Part shown: positions 51,605 to 59,877 of the stretch, in pieces
Position numbering within the stretch: the first letter of the stretch is position 1
Layout: each line of letters starts with the position of its first letter
DNA from: a virus
IMG/VR virus record: IMGVR_UViG_3300042392_001228
Coordinates: 1-64,000 of that record
Length of the DNA: 64,000 nt
Direction: 5' to 3' (one strand)
Made by a program: the position numbers and the translations under genes
The notes under the pieces: generated by a model
What the model was told of the DNA's origin: nothing
The model's database searches: none
Seen by the model: only the letters and a program-made list of their open reading frames with translations

Positions 51605-51612
51605 TTTTACCC
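51605..51612 (-). promoter_or_regulatory. GGGTAAAA motif
   Basis: It lies 21 nt before the ATG at 51583. Confidence 0.6.
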
Positions 51613-52287
51613 GTTCAAGGACAGTAAAACCGAGAGAAGAGAAAGGTCACCGAGAAACTTAGCTGAGGTTGCTTGGTCGGTCTGCTCAGAAAATGAAGCC
51701 TCAGAGCTTCTGAATAGCCTCTGTAGCTTCAAAAGGTCGGAGTTGTACTTTCGTGATATGGCGCCCGAAATTTGGGCCACTTTGGGAAGTTTTGACCCTG
51801 CAAAAGCTGCACCAATTCCGGTGAACTTTCCTGCGAGTAGGGGCAGAGCTTGATGAATAATCTCACGACTTTCCTGGTGGGTTAGGAAACTTTCCACACC
51901 TGTGTGGGCACTTTTTCCCAGGAACGCGGCAGAAGCTTCTGTGAGTAGGTCTCTTACAAAGTCCTCACTCGACCTTAAATGTCGAGAGTGAAGTCCCGTG
52001 GCAACCACCGCTTGAATAATAGTCTCTGATAACTTTTCTGTGGTTTCTGGGGGTATGCCGTAGCGAGTTTCTAGGTACTTTGATACCAGGGGGCCAACAA
52101 CTTTCCCAACTTTCCAGGAAGTTACGTTGGCCCCAACATGCTCCCCAAGGTGCAGCAACTTTTCACTGTTACGTGTGAGACTGTCGCTCACTGACGCCGG
52201 CAACTTTTTCTCGCACTTAAAACCCTTGCTTATGCAAGTTGCCGAGCAAGACTTTCCTGCTGTGCATTTTTTCCTAGGGTTGCCCAC
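51607..52287 (-). CDS. Protein with second-type cysteine tag
   Basis: The protein has 226 aa. It starts with KKCTAGKSCSATCISKGFKC, the same tag as the kinase-fold gene 45923-47185. The rest is helical with Ala/Gly segments (QALPLLAGKFTGIGAAFAGS). It could be a membrane-active or oligomeric effector, but nothing catalytic is seen. Confidence 0.6.
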   Translation of the reverse strand: MGNPRKKCTAGKSCSATCISKGFKCEKKLPASVSDSLTRNSEKLLHLGEHVGANVTSWKVGKVVGPLVSKYLETRYGIPPETTEKLSETIIQAVVATGLHSRHLRSSEDFVRDLLTEASAAFLGKSAHTGVESFLTHQESREIIHQALPLLAGKFTGIGAAFAGSKLPKVAQISGAISRKYNSDLLKLQRLFRSSEASFSEQTDQATSAKFLGDLSLLSVLLSLNG

Positions 52288-52299
52288 TGATTGTTCCCC

Positions 52300-52899
52300 T
52301 TAGTCAAGGTCAGAGTCAAGGTCAGAGTCAAGGTCGTCTTCGAAGAGTTCGTCTTCGCTTTCGCTCAAGAGTTCGTCCACTATGCGGTCAATATCTTCGT
52401 CAGATAGCTCTTCGTCATAGTCGTCTTCCAGTTCTTCCAGTTCGTCCGACTCATCCAGCTCGGATTCTTCGCTCAAGAGCTCGTCAATTAACCGTTCTAC
52501 TTCGTCGTCGGTAAGCTCCGGCTCCCCCTCTTCCCCTATGTCAAAGTAAGCGTCATCGTCGTAGTCGTCCTCTTCGAGTGAGCCCTCAGAAAGATCGTCG
52601 CCCTCTGCAAGAAGCTGGTCAATAAGCTCTTCAAGCTCTTCATCGGAGAGCTCTTCCCCAGGCTCTTCAACTCCCGGTACAAGAACTTGATTTGCTTGAA
52701 AGTCCTTATTTGACCCGTCGTTCGCCTTCCACAGACCAGTGTGCTGAATCCATGGCGAAGTGTTTAGAACTAGGTTAGTGGGAAGGCCCGTGTATTTATC
52801 TGTCTCTTGGTCTTCTGGCTCGAGGATCTGCGCTGCGTAGGCGGCTCTGAACGCCTCAATTGAGTCAGAGTCAAAGTCACCGTTGATTCTGTTGGACAT
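52300..52899 (-). CDS. Very acidic repeat protein with GDF-type N-terminus
   Basis: The protein has 199 aa. NGDFDSDSIEAFRAAYAA resembles the shared N-terminal peptide. From about residue 80 the chain is dominated by Asp/Glu, with repeated units of the form LSDEELEELIDQLL (three copies, changed in detail) and ending DLDSDLDSDLD. It may mimic DNA or bind cations or basic proteins; that is speculation. A GGGTAAAG motif lies 24 nt upstream. Confidence 0.65.
   Translation of the reverse strand: MSNRINGDFDSDSIEAFRAAYAAQILEPEDQETDKYTGLPTNLVLNTSPWIQHTGLWKANDGSNKDFQANQVLVPGVEEPGEELSDEELEELIDQLLAEGDDLSEGSLEEDDYDDDAYFDIGEEGEPELTDDEVERLIDELLSEESELDESDELEELEDDYDEELSDEDIDRIVDELLSESEDELFEDDLDSDLDSDLD
52302..52336. 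repeat. 12-bp tandem repeat
   Basis: About three copies of a 12-bp unit (AGTCAAGGTCAG) encode the terminal Asp-Leu-Asp-Ser repeats of 52300-52899. Confidence 0.7.
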
Positions 52900-52923
52900 T
52901 GTATGGTTTGTGGACTGCTAAAC

Positions 52924-52930
52924 TTTACCC
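52924..52930 (-). promoter_or_regulatory. GGGTAAAG motif
   Basis: It lies 24 nt before the ATG at 52899. Confidence 0.6.
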
Positions 52931-52940
52931 TCCGCCTACC

Positions 52941-53306
52941 TTAGATCGATTCGTACTTGCCTGAAACATCCTGCAGCAATTTCCCGTTACCTTGGAGGTT
53001 CTCTCGGTATTTTTTGATCTCGGACTGGACATCGGCGCGGAACTTTCCTTCCTCGATAAGCTTTCTCTTGCGTTCTTCCTGGGTCTCTTCAGACTTTTCA
53101 ATAAGTCGTCCATCTGCGGTAACTTCAAGGTCGCTTTGTAGCTTCGCCGGGGCAACAGGATTCGGATTCACCTCAAGAGTTAAACGATCAAGCAACTTAT
53201 CGAAGTGGTCTCGAAGTGAGCGGCGACAGATAGCGTTGGCGGATATGTCCATCGGACCGCAAGGTACGCGGTACAGCTTCTCAATTTTGTCTTTGGTCTT
53301 TAGCAC
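52941..53306 (-). CDS. Hypothetical protein, helical
   Basis: The protein has 121 aa. It has one cysteine pair near the N-terminus (VPCGPMDISANAICRR) and long charged helices (EETQEERKRKLIEEGKF). It starts 2 nt before the end of 53309-53644, so the two are co-translated. No family recognised. Confidence 0.6.
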   Translation of the reverse strand: MLKTKDKIEKLYRVPCGPMDISANAICRRSLRDHFDKLLDRLTLEVNPNPVAPAKLQSDLEVTADGRLIEKSEETQEERKRKLIEEGKFRADVQSEIKKYRENLQGNGKLLQDVSGKYESI

Positions 53307-53308
53307 AG

Positions 53309-53644
53309 TTAGGCTCCATTACGGGGCTTTTCTACCCATTCCTTGTCGTAGTCGGCGTAATGCCGGCCTTTTTGCTTTTCCTTGAGTGGCTTTGCCGATG
53401 CTTTGTTCGACTCTCTCATACCAAGAATCAAGGTGTCTCGCATTGCTCGGAGTTGCTCGCGAGGGATTGTGCACAGGTTGCTGTCGCGATACGAACGAAA
53501 CTTGTGTGCAACATCTGAGGGGTCGTCACACTGCAAGAAGACGGACCATACCCCGTAGGATTGAGGGTGGCTGAGGGAGCCAGGTGGCAGGCTTTGTTCT
53601 AAGGCCAAGCGGTCGGGGCGAGGGAAGCGAGTGTCTCTCCTCAT
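53309..53644 (-). CDS. Hypothetical protein
   Basis: The protein has 111 aa, with SYGVWSVFLQCDDPSDVAHK and SNLCTIPREQLRAMRDTL in the middle and a basic tail. A GGGTAAAA motif lies 70 nt upstream, between it and the phoH terminator. No family recognised. Confidence 0.6.
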   Translation of the reverse strand: MRRDTRFPRPDRLALEQSLPPGSLSHPQSYGVWSVFLQCDDPSDVAHKFRSYRDSNLCTIPREQLRAMRDTLILGMRESNKASAKPLKEKQKGRHYADYDKEWVEKPRNGA

Positions 53645-53714
53645 GGTTTTGCCTCAGGGCTGGGCTTTGGCGGGGCACAAATCACGGTGCTATTGTTTTG
53701 CTGGCTATGATGAA

Positions 53715-53722
53715 TTTTACCC
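53715..53722 (-). promoter_or_regulatory. GGGTAAAA motif
   Basis: It lies 70 nt before the ATG at 53644, just downstream of the phoH terminator. Confidence 0.5.
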
Positions 53723-53732
53723 TCAACCTGCC

Positions 53733-53760
53733 CCGAAAAAAGAGGGGCCTTTCGGCCCCT
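53733..53760 (-). terminator. Strong hairpin terminator of phoH
   Basis: The minus strand reads AGGGGCC-GAAA-GGCCCCT, then CTTTTTT. It is a perfect 7-bp stem with a stable tetraloop and a T-run, 37 nt after the phoH stop codon, and separates phoH from the accessory block. Confidence 0.85.
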
Positions 53761-53796
53761 TGTCTCAGTCGTGTTACCTAGCTAAGGTACGAATTA

Positions 53797-54519
53797 CTAA
53801 GCCTCGTAAGCCTCCAGGATTTCCGCTATAATCCCATTTCTTACAATATCTTCCCTTTCAAACTTAACTCTCCCTACACCCCGAATGGAGGAAAGTCGAT
53901 GGTAGCAGTCTAAGAGTCCGTTTTCAGGTTTAAACACATCGAGGTCAATTTGTCTAGTGTCCCCTGTAATGATAACTTTTGAATCTTTTCCAACCCTACT
54001 AATGACGGTTTTGACGTTTTCGGGCATAGAGTTCTGAGCCTCATCAAAAAGAATCAGACACTCATTTAGCGATCTTCCCCGTAAGTCCTCTAGAAGAGTG
54101 GGCTCTACAATTTTCTTATCAACCAAGTAGTCAGCAGCCCCCCTACTCTTAGTCATTACAACCAAATTGTCGTATACTGGCCCAACAAGAGGTTTCATCT
54201 TTTCCTCAAGCGTTCCAGGCAAGGCACCCCTACTTCTTTGATGAGAGCATCCTACATCACTTCGAATGTAGTAAACTTTCTGTATATTACCCTTTGAAAT
54301 CTCAGTCAAACCCCACCAAAGAGCCACAAGAGTTTTTCCAACTCCGGAGGGTCCAATAGCTATGGTGACTGTATTTTTGTTTAAGGAAGTCCAAAGATCT
54401 TCTTGGCGGTCAGACTTTGAGTAGAAGGGTATGACATCCATACCCCTGCCGTAGGAACGTTCGACCGTTTGAGCTGTTTCAGCGCGACGTGACTTGCGCT
54501 TGTCTCGACTTTTCAACAT
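53797..54519 (-). CDS. phoH: PhoH-like ATPase
   Basis: The protein has 240 aa. The Walker A loop is AIGPSGVGKTLVAL, Walker B LILFDEAQNS, and VIITGDTRQID is the sensor region, the standard PhoH layout. PhoH genes are common in marine and freshwater cyanophages, but their role (RNA metabolism or phosphate response) is unsettled. It has a weak GCTATCC element 23 nt upstream and a strong terminator after it. Confidence 0.92.
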   Translation of the reverse strand: MLKSRDKRKSRRAETAQTVERSYGRGMDVIPFYSKSDRQEDLWTSLNKNTVTIAIGPSGVGKTLVALWWGLTEISKGNIQKVYYIRSDVGCSHQRSRGALPGTLEEKMKPLVGPVYDNLVVMTKSRGAADYLVDKKIVEPTLLEDLRGRSLNECLILFDEAQNSMPENVKTVISRVGKDSKVIITGDTRQIDLDVFKPENGLLDCYHRLSSIRGVGRVKFEREDIVRNGIIAEILEAYEA

Positions 54520-54542
54520 GGTATAAGAGGATTTGACAACAG

Positions 54543-54550
54543 TGGATAGC
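54543..54550 (-). promoter_or_regulatory. GCTATCC element before phoH
   Basis: ACACGCTATCCACTG on the minus strand lies 23 nt before the phoH ATG. It is a weaker match to the GCTATACT class. Confidence 0.35.
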
Positions 54551-54645
54551 GTGTATTCTTCGTTGATAACCAGGACTACATAATCCTTCTCCCTCTTCGA
54601 AACGTTTGGTAGAGTTTATTGTGAAAGGGAAACCCTACGAGTGAC

Positions 54646-54652
54646 TTTACCC
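54646..54652 (-). promoter_or_regulatory. GGGTAAAG motif
   Basis: It lies in the 172-nt gap between 54692-54895 and phoH, 126 nt before the phoH ATG. No nearer gene was found, so its target is uncertain. Confidence 0.4.
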
Positions 54653-54691
54653 GCTGGCCCCCCTTTTTTTGACTGAAGTGTGGCGTTCAAC

Positions 54692-54895
54692 TCACTCGTG
54701 AACCCTTTCTACGAATAGATCAAAACCGTCGGCCCCGCCACACCACCGAGAGTAGGAGTCTTCTGGGATCACATACTGGGGTCTTTTCTTAGCTTGGTCA
54801 AGGTACCTGTCTGAGGCAGGGTCTGTAATGAGACAACGAGTCCCGTGCAGCTCCTGCATTATTGCAGTGTTTTTATCCGTTGGTGAAATAGCCAT
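54692..54895 (-). CDS. Small hypothetical protein
   Basis: The protein has 67 aa, MAISPTDKNTAIMQELHGTR to a final FVERVHE, with two cysteines. It lies between the second terminase and phoH. No family recognised. Confidence 0.5.
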   Translation of the reverse strand: MAISPTDKNTAIMQELHGTRCLITDPASDRYLDQAKKRPQYVIPEDSYSRWCGGADGFDLFVERVHE

Positions 54896-54957
54896 TTTAA
54901 CTGTTGAGAAACAACAGCAACTTTTTGTGCGGTTGCGAATCGCAATCTACACCGGAA

Positions 54958-56376
54958 TTAAACAGAAGGTGGAAGCAGTTCCATGAAGCTAACCAAAATA
55001 GCATCCATTATATCTGAGTACGATCCAATGCACTCCCAACTTTTAAACAACACGTTGTGTATATATGGGTTGGATGCTACTTTCCCCGACTTTACCATTA
55101 GATTGGTCGCAAGTTCCTTAGCCACCACTCTCTCCTTGCTCACTCGAACAGGTAAACCTAGCTTCTCTAGGTGCTGTCTCCAGTGCTCACTCACCATGGA
55201 CGACTCGATAACAACTTCTGTAACACCGTAGGCTTTAGCGGCTAGAGAAACAATTACGCCAACAGTCTCCAAGTTCCAATTCGCCTGGTACGCGTCGAGA
55301 ACGTACACACAGTCCTTTTCCTTCGTGGATCCAGCCACACAAATCCCAGTCATATCCGCGTTGCCTGGCGAGCAAGAGGGGTCAATAGAGATAATGACCT
55401 TATCTAGAGGGGGTACCTCGGAGCAGACTCCGAACCCAGTGGAGAGCACCCCTTTGTACAACCACGAGAACTTTACATCCCCCATTGTTTTCCGCAAGTC
55501 CTGTAGATTCTTTGGGCTAAATGTGGTGTTAGCATCATTGATGCTCTGTCCAGGTTTCCTGCCGAGGATGTCAGCCTTGGCTTCTTCTTCGCTCTCAATG
55601 ATGGCGGACAAGTTAATGTGAACGGCTCCTTTCGGATTTGAGACTGGGTCAAAGACTCCGTACTTTTCCAGAAAGTAGCTGAAAATGTCTCCCTCGCCTA
55701 ATCGAGACCCGAGAACGACTGTGGCACTCTTGCCTACGCAATGGTCTTCTATTTCGCGTATCTGTTTCTTGTTGACACTTCCGTCCGACACGCCGTTGTG
55801 GCAGTCATCGATTAGCCATACGCCTGGCGTTTCGTATAAGCTACCGTAATAGCCCCGCAACACATACCCCCCAAAGGAGACTGGTAAAACATGAAACGAT
55901 GCAAGCGGGGGAACCACAGAGGAGTACGTCCGGAACGGGGAGGACTGAACCATATGCTTAGTCTTGTGAACTACCGACGCGGCAAGATCCTGTGTGTACG
56001 AGGTTACAAAGTGGCTAGCCATGGGGTCTTTGCTAAGCAGCCAGGACAGCAAGTGAACCCCTAGAGTGGTTTTCCCTGTGCGCGGTGGCATCGACACGAG
56101 GAGAACCGGGTACCTTCCCTCGGCAATATCCTCAAATGCGGAACCCACCACTTCGTACGCCTTTGCGTCGAGCGGCGCACTTTCGAGTGAGAAGCCTCCT
56201 GCATCGGAAACAAGATCGCAGAAAGCAAGAAAGCTACTTTTCGCACTTTCCTTGGCGAACGCTTCTCGAGGTAACCCTTCAAGTTTCAGCTCAAGGAGTT
56301 TTCTTTGGTAGCTCCTCCAGCTTGAGTGCTCCGCTAATTGGGAAGCGTGCGTTAATTTTTGGTGTTTAAGTGACAT
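54958..56376 (-). CDS. Second terminase large-subunit-like protein
   Basis: The protein has 472 aa. Walker A is SMPPRTGKTTLG, Walker B VWLIDDCHNG, and the nuclease part has SIDPSCS, VVIESSM and SDIMDAIL, so each acidic position of the RNase H-like nuclease is filled. The N-terminus (THASQLAEHSSWRSYQRKLL) matches the neighbouring 56410-58200 (THVSQLDEYSSWRDYQRGLR), proving a shared origin. It is 124 aa shorter, partly at the C-terminus. It may be a paralog with a changed role, such as a partner subunit, or a diverging duplicate. Confidence 0.8.
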   Translation of the reverse strand: MSLKHQKLTHASQLAEHSSWRSYQRKLLELKLEGLPREAFAKESAKSSFLAFCDLVSDAGGFSLESAPLDAKAYEVVGSAFEDIAEGRYPVLLVSMPPRTGKTTLGVHLLSWLLSKDPMASHFVTSYTQDLAASVVHKTKHMVQSSPFRTYSSVVPPLASFHVLPVSFGGYVLRGYYGSLYETPGVWLIDDCHNGVSDGSVNKKQIREIEDHCVGKSATVVLGSRLGEGDIFSYFLEKYGVFDPVSNPKGAVHINLSAIIESEEEAKADILGRKPGQSINDANTTFSPKNLQDLRKTMGDVKFSWLYKGVLSTGFGVCSEVPPLDKVIISIDPSCSPGNADMTGICVAGSTKEKDCVYVLDAYQANWNLETVGVIVSLAAKAYGVTEVVIESSMVSEHWRQHLEKLGLPVRVSKERVVAKELATNLMVKSGKVASNPYIHNVLFKSWECIGSYSDIMDAILVSFMELLPPSV

Positions 56377-56409
56377 CCTGTGGTTGTGTTTGTGTTGTCT
56401 TGTATAGAG

Positions 56410-58200
56410 TTAATTAAAAAGGTCGTAGCCGGATCCACTTCGAAGACCCCGGCTGCGGCCACCTCGGAAAATACCCCTATCAGGTACCTCGGCAGACTGA
56501 GGATCAGGGTCGTTGAAGCCCATACTGCGGGGAGCTCTTCGGCCCCCGACCGAAACACTTCGCTCTTCGAAAAGCCCACCGTAAGAGTGACCATCCCGAA
56601 ACATTGGTCTGCGTAGGGCACCAGCCCATTTTCGACTCTGAATGATCGAGTCTTGTATACCCCGGTCAACGGAGTCAATTTTGAGCGAGTAATAAGTTAG
56701 CGCCCATACCATGGCGTCAGTACTATCGTCGTGTCGAACGTACGGGAAAGACGTTAGTTCTTTTATGAAAGCATCGGTCCATAGGCCCCGCACCAGTATA
56801 ACGCGGTGGTTTTCGAGTAAAGGGCAGACTGCCTGGAGGCGAGTCGTTTTTGACTTCAGCGGCCTCATTTCCTCGATAGGTATCTTAGCCTCTCGCTTCA
56901 GCATTTGAATGAGGGAGTGCCCTGATGCAGCTTTCTCAATGCATAGAACTTTTGCGCTGTACAAAGCGTAATGCTGCTTTACCGATTCAATTAAGTCGGG
57001 AAAACCCCACTTTCCTTTAACAATCTCACGAATGTATACAACGTCGGGGTTACGTGTGTTTACACCAGCGACGCATATTGCGCTCTCATCAGCTTTCTCT
57101 CGCTCGGAGAAAGCGCAGTCAACTCCAAACCATACAACGTCCAAGGGGGGGCAGTCTTTCTCCTCTATAACCTTAACCCAGCTACTCTTTACAATCTGCC
57201 CCTCAGCCGATACAGGAACCCCTTGGTAAAGAGCTGCGAACTTAAAGCTACCCATTATCTTTTTCTGGGACTCAAGCATCGGAACAGAGAAAGCGGGGTT
57301 GTCGGGCCAGTGGCTCTCTCCCATCTCTCTCCCCAAGGGGTCATTATCGGGGTCCTCACAGAGCCCTGCAATGTTTATCCACCTCCATCCGAAATCCCCG
57401 TCATCAGCTACCCAGTCTACTCCGTTCCCGTCTAGGTCTAGAAAACCGTCCCCGTCCATTAAGACCCCGTGAAGGTCTTTTTCGTGGAAGCGAGTCGCGA
57501 TCACCATTTGGCAAAAGTGGTTGGTTCTTCGGGTAGACGCCTGCTCCTGCCACCATGACTCAAGGTTGTCTAGCGCCTGCTTCGAGTCCGATGATTTTAA
57601 AGGGTCGTCTATCACCATTGCCCCCACGCCAGGGCTCTCCATGTCCGTTGTACCCGCTGTAAAGCCAGTTAGGACTCCACCCACAGACGTTGCAAGGATG
57701 TACCCCCCGCCAATCATATCGTATTTCGAGTCCGGGCTGAACCCCATCCACTCGGGGAATATTCTTTTAAACTCCTTTGACTTCAGCATCTGGACAGTTT
57801 CCCTGTGGAACTTGAAAGACAGCGAAGCTCCGTAAGAAGCTATAACATGCTGTGTCTTTTGGTCCCTGCCCAGCAACCATGCCAAGAACATAGTCGCCAG
57901 CATCGACTTCCCTGAGCGAGGGGGGCAAGAAACGATTAGTCTCTTGTACCTCCTATTTGCCAGGTCCTCAAAGCCAGATCCTATAATCTCGTGAAACTCG
58001 GACACGTTAAGGTCGCCTGCCTTCATTATATCGCAGAAGGCAAGAAAGCATTCTCGAGCAGCCTGATAGCGGTACTCAGAAACCACCGAGCGCGGTGCCT
58101 CAAGAAGGACGAGCTCCCTTAAGCCCCTTTGGTAGTCTCGCCAAGACGAGTACTCGTCAAGTTGAGACACGTGCGTTATTACGGGTCGGTTATAGCTCAT
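56410..58200 (-). CDS. terL: Terminase large subunit
   Basis: The protein has 596 aa. The ATPase has Walker A SCPPRSGKSML and Walker B AMVIDDPLKS, with a coupling-type TRFHEKDLHG. The nuclease has GVDCAFS, LCIEKAASG and DDSTDAMVWAL. The C-terminal 60 residues are Arg/Gly-rich. It pumps and cuts DNA during head filling. Its ATG overlaps the stop of the probable small subunit gene as ATGA, supporting a terminase pair. Confidence 0.95.
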   Translation of the reverse strand: MSYNRPVITHVSQLDEYSSWRDYQRGLRELVLLEAPRSVVSEYRYQAARECFLAFCDIMKAGDLNVSEFHEIIGSGFEDLANRRYKRLIVSCPPRSGKSMLATMFLAWLLGRDQKTQHVIASYGASLSFKFHRETVQMLKSKEFKRIFPEWMGFSPDSKYDMIGGGYILATSVGGVLTGFTAGTTDMESPGVGAMVIDDPLKSSDSKQALDNLESWWQEQASTRRTNHFCQMVIATRFHEKDLHGVLMDGDGFLDLDGNGVDWVADDGDFGWRWINIAGLCEDPDNDPLGREMGESHWPDNPAFSVPMLESQKKIMGSFKFAALYQGVPVSAEGQIVKSSWVKVIEEKDCPPLDVVWFGVDCAFSEREKADESAICVAGVNTRNPDVVYIREIVKGKWGFPDLIESVKQHYALYSAKVLCIEKAASGHSLIQMLKREAKIPIEEMRPLKSKTTRLQAVCPLLENHRVILVRGLWTDAFIKELTSFPYVRHDDSTDAMVWALTYYSLKIDSVDRGIQDSIIQSRKWAGALRRPMFRDGHSYGGLFEERSVSVGGRRAPRSMGFNDPDPQSAEVPDRGIFRGGRSRGLRSGSGYDLFN

Positions 58201-58490
58201 TCTTTTTGACTTTTAGGCTTTAGCTTGTTTAGTAACTTTTCAACGGTCGGTCCGTACTCTTTGGCTAGATCTTGTTCCCCCTTACTCTCTGTTTCGGTCA
58301 AACTCACAATATCCGACACAATCTCGCGGTGCGCTTTCACAGCCGAGTTAAACACAGTCACAAGATCTCGAGTGCTGCACTCCTCCAAGTGGTCTTGAAG
58401 TAGCTCAAGAGCGTCTTCAGCAACCTGCAATGCTGCTGCGGCAAGGGTCTCTTTCTGCCTCAGGATTTTGTCGTTCGAAGTTGTTGTCAT
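58197..58490 (-). CDS. Probable terminase small subunit
   Basis: The protein has 97 aa from the ATG at 58490, whose first base pair overlaps the upstream TGA. It is all-helical (AAAALQVAEDALELLQDHL, VFNSAVKAHREIVSDIV) with a Lys-rich tail. Position immediately before TerL, coupled as ATGA, is the main evidence; a helix-turn-helix is not clear. Confidence 0.55.
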   Translation of the reverse strand: MTTTSNDKILRQKETLAAAALQVAEDALELLQDHLEECSTRDLVTVFNSAVKAHREIVSDIVSLTETESKGEQDLAKEYGPTVEKLLNKLKPKSQKE

Positions 58491-58639
58491 AGTGTTTTTC
58501 TGCATCGTGAGCACCCCGTATTTGAAGTGGGATAACTCCGGAAGTTTTGCAATTGTTTAAGGATGGCCTGCGCCAAGGCCGAATTGTTGGACTTAACAGC
58601 AACGTCATACTGTGCCCAGAGCTGTGCGGGAGTTGCCAT
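58487..58639 (-). CDS. Small CxxC protein
   Basis: The protein has 50 aa from the ATG at 58639. MATPAQLWAQYDVAVKSNNS is followed by ILKQLQNF and a C-terminal GCSRCRKTL. It lies 2 nt after the stop of 58642-59865 and overlaps the small-subunit candidate. Many phages have such a short helix plus CxxC gene near the neck or terminase; function unknown. Confidence 0.65.
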   Translation of the reverse strand: MATPAQLWAQYDVAVKSNNSALAQAILKQLQNFRSYPTSNTGCSRCRKTL

Positions 58640-58641
58640 AC

Positions 58642-59865
58642 TTAACAGAGACTCGGAGGAGTTGGTCCGCCTTCGCAAGGAATGCAGCCGAGCTTCCACA
58701 AGGAATTAATCGACGCAAGCTCGAAGGAATCTTGTATCAACCAACCTTTACCCTGCGGAGACTGGGCTACAAAGTAGAACCGTCCCTGCGGTGTTTGAAT
58801 AAACGTGTCGGGTTTCACCCCGACGAGTGTTCCGCCCATCAAAGTTTGCGTCTTGCCGTTCGGATCTAGGGGGTCTGAGTACAGGGTTCGGTTCGCCCCT
58901 CTCACAATTGCGAACTCCCCGTAGGTGAGTCCCGACGACCACGACGCATCCTTCACACTTAGCGGGTCTATTCCCCCCTTGGCTGCGCCAGAAACCGTAT
59001 TCCTCCAAAGATCCACAGCGTAACGAGCAAGCTTTTTCCCGGAGTTAACGTAGAAAACTTCCTTTATGGGCTGCTTTGTTGTGGCGTTCCAAATTGTTAC
59101 AACCAAGCGACCGTCCGCCGTGAAATTCTTATTACTTAGCAAGTAGATCGGCTGACTTAAAGGATCTTCGAGGAATACTTCACTCGGGCTGCGAACATAG
59201 ACCCAATCCCCTGACTGCGTGAGTTCTTCACTCCACTGCACTCCGAGTGCATCTGTGAGTGCGGCATCTAGGGGGTTCGTCTCAGGGTACCATGGCACAT
59301 AAATACACCCCGTTGCTTCATCGAGAACACCGGCTAAGGGTAAAGAAGTCAGGACATTTCGAGTGGGGAAAATTTGGCGGCAGTCACCACGTTGAACACA
59401 GGGGTCGAGTGCGATATACGGCAGGGTTTCCTCGATAGTTACGGACCAGTTTTGAGTGTAGGTGTACTGGGACTCCGGGCTTAAGCCTGTGAACTGGGAC
59501 GTAGAGCATCGAAAAGGTTCCAAAACTTGCACGTAAGCACCCGAAGGGGCACTCCCCGACAGTGTGATTTTTGCGCCCATGAGGAGTTGCGTGGCAAAGT
59601 CGTGTCCGGAACTCGTCAGGTAGTTTTGGCACGAAAAGTTAAGCTCAAAATTGAGAGTGTCTTCGTATATGAAGGGTACTCGGTTCTTAACATTGCTTGT
59701 TGAACTTTCGTATCGGACAACGATGTTGTTGGTCTGAGTTACAACGCCTTCGTTCTCCACTGCGTCAGCCAAACGCAAAACATTAACTCCAATTGGTATG
59801 AGGGGGGATGCAATAAGAGAGTCGCAGAGGAATTGCTCTATTTTCGTTATTGTATTCAGTTCCAT
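58642..59865 (-). CDS. Tail-completion / neck-type protein
   Basis: The protein has 407 aa. The N-terminal 165 residues (MELNTITKIEQFLCDSL, NNIVVRYESS, YTQNWSVTIEETLPYI) resemble tail-terminator proteins of the Gp37/DUF1834 type. The rest is beta-rich and ends with CIPCEGG. It follows the connector-like gene 59878-60957, as expected for a tail-completion protein. Confidence 0.45.
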   Translation of the reverse strand: MELNTITKIEQFLCDSLIASPLIPIGVNVLRLADAVENEGVVTQTNNIVVRYESSTSNVKNRVPFIYEDTLNFELNFSCQNYLTSSGHDFATQLLMGAKITLSGSAPSGAYVQVLEPFRCSTSQFTGLSPESQYTYTQNWSVTIEETLPYIALDPCVQRGDCRQIFPTRNVLTSLPLAGVLDEATGCIYVPWYPETNPLDAALTDALGVQWSEELTQSGDWVYVRSPSEVFLEDPLSQPIYLLSNKNFTADGRLVVTIWNATTKQPIKEVFYVNSGKKLARYAVDLWRNTVSGAAKGGIDPLSVKDASWSSGLTYGEFAIVRGANRTLYSDPLDPNGKTQTLMGGTLVGVKPDTFIQTPQGRFYFVAQSPQGKGWLIQDSFELASINSLWKLGCIPCEGGPTPPSLC

Positions 59866-59877
59866 TTAGGTTAGGAC

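Noticed and set aside
54520-54691. Gap checked for a tRNA or small RNA
   Set aside because: No cloverleaf pattern was seen by eye; only the two promoter-like elements were found. A tRNA search program would settle this.
58746-58752. GGGTAAAG match
   Set aside because: It is inside the coding sequence of 58642-59865 and no start codon follows at the usual distance.
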